Shown: positions 5,922 to 6,379 of the stretch, in pieces
How positions within the stretch are numbered: position 1 is the stretch's first letter
Layout: each line of letters starts with the position of its first letter
DNA from: Lysobacterales bacterium
GTDB taxonomy: Bacteria; Pseudomonadota; Gammaproteobacteria; Xanthomonadales; SZUA-36
Assembly: GCA_029287515.1 (NCBI GenBank)
Contig: JARFQZ010000218.1
Location: 1 to 6,379 of the forward strand
Direction: 5' to 3'
DNA length: 6,379 nucleotides
Translations under genes and position numbers: made by a program
Notes under the pieces: generated by a model
Told to the model about the DNA's origin: nothing
The model's input: only the letters and a program-made list of their open reading frames with translations
The model's database searches: none

Positions 5922-6379
5922 TTAGCCGGCCCGGTTCATCAGGAATTGTGCCAGCAGACCGGAGGGGCGGCCGGACGCGCCTTCATTGCTGCCCCACTTC
6001 CAGGCGGAGCCTGCAACATCCAGGTGGGCCCAGCGCTGGTCCTCGGCAAAGCGCGAGAGAAAACAACCGGCCGTCAATACGCCGGCCGGCATTCCGCCGA
6101 TGTTTTTCATGTCGGCAAAAGGTGTGTCCAACTGGGCCTGGTATTCTTCCCAGATGGGAAGTCTCCAGGCCCGGTCGACAATTGCCTGGCCGGCTTCGAT
6201 CAATTCCTCGGCCAGTTTGTCGTCGTTACTCATCAACCCGGTTGCATGGTGTCCCAGCGCAACGACGCAGGCGCCCGTGAGCGTTGCAACGTCGATGATG
6301 ACGTCAGGATTGAATTGCTGGCAGTAAGTGATCGCGTCACACAGCACCAGCCGGCCTTCTGCATCCGTATTGAGGACTT
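5922..6379 (-). CDS. pepA: Leucyl (cytosol) aminopeptidase, C-terminal part (runs off right edge)
   Basis: M17-family metallopeptidase that releases N-terminal amino acids from peptides in the cytoplasm. In E. coli the hexameric enzyme also binds DNA in Xer recombination at cer and in carAB regulation. Only the last 151 codons are here; the frame is open at base 6379. The visible part starts at VLNTDAEGRLVLCDAITY, containing the M17 signature NTDAEGRL, whose Asp and Glu are metal ligands and whose Arg is catalytic in E. coli (D352, E354, R356). Then come IIDVATLTGACVVALGHH, DRAWRLPIWEEYQAQL, FADMKNIGG, LTAGCFLSRF, WAHLDVAGSAW and GRPSGLLAQFLMNRAG, all close to E. coli PepA. It ends at NRAG, a few residues short of the E. 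coli tail. The stop lies 5 bases before the holC start. The N-terminal DNA-binding domain and remaining metal ligands are outside the window, so whether the DNA-binding role is kept cannot be judged. Confidence 0.97.
   Translation of the reverse strand, partial: VLNTDAEGRLVLCDAITYCQQFNPDVIIDVATLTGACVVALGHHATGLMSNDDKLAEELIEAGQAIVDRAWRLPIWEEYQAQLDTPFADMKNIGGMPAGVLTAGCFLSRFAEDQRWAHLDVAGSAWKWGSNEGASGRPSGLLAQFLMNRAG

Noticed and set aside
1..6379. tRNA or rRNA genes, CRISPR arrays, insertion sequences, attachment sites
   Set aside because: Nearly every base is accounted for by coding sequence of seven housekeeping genes and one exported protein. I saw no regularly spaced repeats, terminal inverted repeats, transposase-like protein or tRNA-like cloverleaf.

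Overview
The window is a compact stretch of chromosome from what looks like a gammaproteobacterium of moderately high GC content. I infer this from three things. The proteins read closely like E. coli and Pseudomonas ProS, ValS, PepA and RimI. The gene orders pepA-holC-valS and holD-rimI are both present, and both are known from E. coli. Recognisable chi and psi subunits of DNA polymerase III are also there, and these are largely restricted to Gammaproteobacteria and relatives. I cannot name a genus. I saw no mobile element, CRISPR array, tRNA or rRNA gene, or sign of recent transfer.

Layout from left to right. (1) Positions 1-314, minus strand: the first 104 codons of prolyl-tRNA synthetase (proS), which runs off the left edge. 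(2) Positions 315-367: a 53-base spacer holding a perfect 12-base palindrome and a small hairpin. (3) Positions 368-853, minus: a secreted DUF4124-family envelope protein, probably transcribed towards proS. (4) Positions 854-966: a divergent promoter region with a candidate promoter for each direction and a short inverted repeat between them. (5) Positions 967-2703, plus: pssA (phosphatidylserine synthase), holD (Pol III psi subunit) and rimI (ribosomal protein S18 acetyltransferase). They are tightly packed and probably one operon. (6) Positions 2723-6379, minus: pepA (3' part only), holC (Pol III chi subunit) and valS (valyl-tRNA synthetase), transcribed in that order and separated by 5 and 8 bases. 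The two operons meet tail to tail between rimI and valS with only 19 bases between stop codons and no obvious terminator.

Almost everything is housekeeping: aminoacyl-tRNA charging (ProS, ValS), ribosome modification (RimI), peptide turnover (PepA), phospholipid synthesis (PssA) and replisome accessory subunits (HolC, HolD). I see no new defence or mobile system. The most notable feature is the arrangement. The E. coli gene pairs holD-rimI and pepA-holC-valS, which lie apart on the E. coli chromosome, are here joined tail to tail. The genes for the two partners of the chi-psi heterodimer therefore sit about 3.3 kb apart on converging transcripts. The unknowns worth following are the DUF4124 protein, the palindromes in the proS leader and the inverted repeat over the pssA promoter.
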